From Limnobacter sp. MED105 (GTDB lineage: Bacteria > Pseudomonadota > Gammaproteobacteria > Burkholderiales > Burkholderiaceae_B), in contig NZ_ABCT01000019.1 of NCBI RefSeq assembly GCF_000170915.1, positions 1-45,770 on the forward strand: a stretch of DNA of 45,770 nt, read 5' to 3'. A program made the translations under genes and the position numbers. The notes beneath the pieces were generated by a model that had not been told where the DNA came from, searched no databases, and saw only the letters and a list, made by a program, of their open reading frames with translations. Positions 44,470 to 45,770 of this stretch are shown here, one piece after another (within the stretch, counting starts at the first letter, position 1; each line of letters opens with the position of its first letter).

Positions 44470-44496
44470 TTAACGCTTGGAAAAACAAGAACTTTA
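44470..44496 (-). promoter_or_regulatory. Candidate sigma28 promoter of flagellin copy B
   Basis: On the minus strand, TAAAGTTC (44496-44489; 7/8), an 11-base gap and AGCGTTAA (44477-44470; 5/8). The predicted leader is about 60 bases. The rest of the 258-base gap to the next flagellin gene holds no gene; I see no good terminator for copy C in it. Confidence 0.45.
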
Positions 44497-44660
44497 GAAA
44501 AAAATGCAAAAAAATTCACTTTCTCAAGAGAATTTTTCAGAACCCTAAAGTTTTAATTTTTGCTGCCGTAATTCGCAGCCTCTCGAAACTTCCCCTGATT
44601 ATCCAGTGCGTATTCCTGCTTGCACTTTCAAACCAGGGGTCGCTCGGAGTAAACCTTACA

Positions 44661-45527
44661 TTAACGCAGCAAGCTCAACACGTTGTTGGGCAGCTGGTTG
44701 GCCTGGGCGAGCATGGCGGTACCGGCCTGTTGCAGAATCTGTGAACGGGTGAGGTTCGCAGTTTCCTTGGCGAAGTCGGCATCCATGATTCGGCCACGTG
44801 CAGAACTCAAGTTGCTGCTGGTGGTTTCAAGAGAACCGACCACTTGTTCCAGTCGGCTCAAGCCAGCACCCACAGTAGCGCGCAGGTTGGTGATGTCATC
44901 GATCGCGGTGTCGATGGTATCGATTGCGGTTTCAGCGTTGGCAGCTGTATCGACTCCACCGAAGGCGGTCACGATTGCAGCTTGTGTTGCGCCACCCAGG
45001 GTGGTTTGCAGGTCGTTACCGGCAGCCAAACCATCATCAGTCAGGTTCACAGCCAGGGTGTCGGAAGCCGCGTTGCCGGAGCCAATCTGCAGTTCTACGG
45101 ATTTTTGTGCAGCGGAGAACACGTTGTTGTCGTTGAATGTGGTGCCTGTTGCAACACGGCCCACTTCGTTGGCCAGTTCGGTGAATTCACGGTTCAGGTT
45201 CACGCGGTCGGTGTCGTTCAAGGTGCCGTTTTTGGCCTGAACGCCCAATTCACGCATACGCTGCAAGTTGTCGGTAATTTTGCCCAGTGCGCCGTCGGCC
45301 ACTTGCAACAGTGAAATACCGTCGTTTGCATTGCGAGCTGCCACGTCGAAGCCGCGAATTTGTGCGGTCATCCGTTCTGCAATGGCCAGGCCAGCTGCAT
45401 CGTCTTTGGCGCTGTTAACACGCAGGCCAGAAGACAGACGGGCGATTGAAGTTTCAAGGGAACCAGCAGACTTGCTGAGGTTCATTTGTGCGCCAAGTGA
45501 AGGGGCGTTTGTATTAATTCCTAGCAT
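44661..45527 (-). CDS. Flagellin (copy C)
   Basis: A 288-residue flagellin nearly identical to copy A. At DNA level the 3' ~370 bases are almost unchanged between the two; a short central patch of about 70 bases differs strongly and looks closer to copy B (GNAASDTL here, GNAVSDTL in B, GNDAADTL in A). This mosaic pattern points to gene conversion among the copies. The start MLGINTNAPSLGAQMNLS matches the other copies. A Shine-Dalgarno-like GGAGTAA lies upstream. Confidence 0.96.
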   Translation of the reverse strand: MLGINTNAPSLGAQMNLSKSAGSLETSIARLSSGLRVNSAKDDAAGLAIAERMTAQIRGFDVAARNANDGISLLQVADGALGKITDNLQRMRELGVQAKNGTLNDTDRVNLNREFTELANEVGRVATGTTFNDNNVFSAAQKSVELQIGSGNAASDTLAVNLTDDGLAAGNDLQTTLGGATQAAIVTAFGGVDTAANAETAIDTIDTAIDDITNLRATVGAGLSRLEQVVGSLETTSSNLSSARGRIMDADFAKETANLTRSQILQQAGTAMLAQANQLPNNVLSLLR

Positions 45528-45613
45528 GGTAATTACTCCGAAAAGATCTAGACAAATTAATCAGAAGTGATTTTCTTCTGTATCGTCTCGGTAAATCATT
45601 CACCGATGATTGT

Positions 45614-45640
45614 ATATCGACTTTCGGTTTTTAATATTTA
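45614..45640 (-). promoter_or_regulatory. Candidate sigma28 promoter of flagellin copy C
   Basis: On the minus strand, TAAA (45640-45637), a 15-base gap and GTCGATAT (45621-45614; 6/8 to GCCGATAA). The spacing is exactly the FliA standard. The leader would be about 80 bases. Confidence 0.5.
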
Positions 45641-45683
45641 GGGTTTTGTGGAAATATTTTTTAAATAATTATTAATTTGTAAT

Positions 45684-45732
45684 AAAAAAAGAGGATTATC
45701 TTTTTCCTGTTTAATCAAGAAAAAGATAATCC
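45684..45732 (-). terminator. Intrinsic terminator of a gene beyond the right edge
   Basis: A perfect 14-bp stem (45693-45706 with 45719-45732), a 12-base loop and a T-run on the minus strand (45690-45684). It must end a minus-strand gene that lies outside the window. Its stem shares the GGATAATCTT motif with the terminator of flagellin copy B. Confidence 0.88.
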
Positions 45733-45770
45733 ACTCTGGTTTTGTACAGACGCAAGAAAAAAGGAGGGGT

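Noticed and set aside
44683-45240. Plus-strand frame opposite flagellin copy C, with a similar one opposite copy A (42450-43007)
   Set aside because: They are alike only because the flagellin genes are alike; the protein is Ser/Ala/Val-rich without any domain.

Overview
The window looks like chromosomal DNA of a betaproteobacterium of the Burkholderiales. A Limnobacter-like organism is my guess, inferred from gene content, moderate GC and gene order, not from any search. It is almost fully coding. I see no tRNA, rRNA, CRISPR array, insertion sequence or prophage gene, and no stretch over 300 bases without a gene.

Layout. (1) 1-5704, plus strand: the 3' part of a di-haem cytochrome c-like protein, a small MscS-type channel, then a tight four-gene unit: a His-rich periplasmic DUF2796/ZrgA-type protein, an ABC ATPase, a MacB/FtsX-like permease and a DUF3299 protein. 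This unit resembles the Vibrio Zrg zinc-uptake locus. (2) 5840-7188: an alpha/beta hydrolase and a small lipoprotein, closed by a clear intrinsic terminator. (3) 7366-15264: a chemosensory operon (small ORF, two-TM MCP-like protein, CheY, STAS protein, CheA, soluble double-PAS MCP, CheW) followed by a membrane diguanylate cyclase with an SGDEF active site. No cheR, cheB, cheD or cheZ lies in the window. (4) 15275-20973: an ectoine/hydroxyectoine locus. A MarR-type regulator (EctR-like) is divergent from ectA-ectB-ectC-ectD and a sodium:solute symporter that appears to start with TTG. The divergent region holds two perfect inverted repeats and a good sigma70-type promoter. (5) 21117-23605: a membrane histidine kinase with an intact H-box but a badly degenerate ATPase domain, overlapping a single-domain response regulator. 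(6) 23606-45527: a large flagellar region. The minus-strand run fliF-G-H-I-J-K-L-M-N-O-P-Q-R encodes the basal body, C-ring, export gate and ATPase complex. fliE is divergent from fliF, followed by a HerA/DUF853 ATPase gene on the plus strand. A second minus-strand set follows: three flagellins, flaG, fliD, fliS, fliT, a second FliK-like protein, an FlhB-C-domain-like protein and a YcgR-type PilZ brake.

How it fits together. The chemosensory operon and diguanylate cyclase could feed the flagellar motor through CheY acting on FliM and c-di-GMP acting on YcgR. The ectoine locus gives osmoprotection. The Zrg-like unit probably handles zinc.

The most interesting leads are the degenerate kinase, the Zrg-like ABC unit, an MCP carrying a possible CheR-tether pentapeptide without a local CheR, the second FliK/FlhB-C pair, mosaic flagellin paralogues with sigma28-like promoters, hairpins that cover ribosome-binding sites, and the inverted repeats at the ect promoter. 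I did not find a clear wholly new system.
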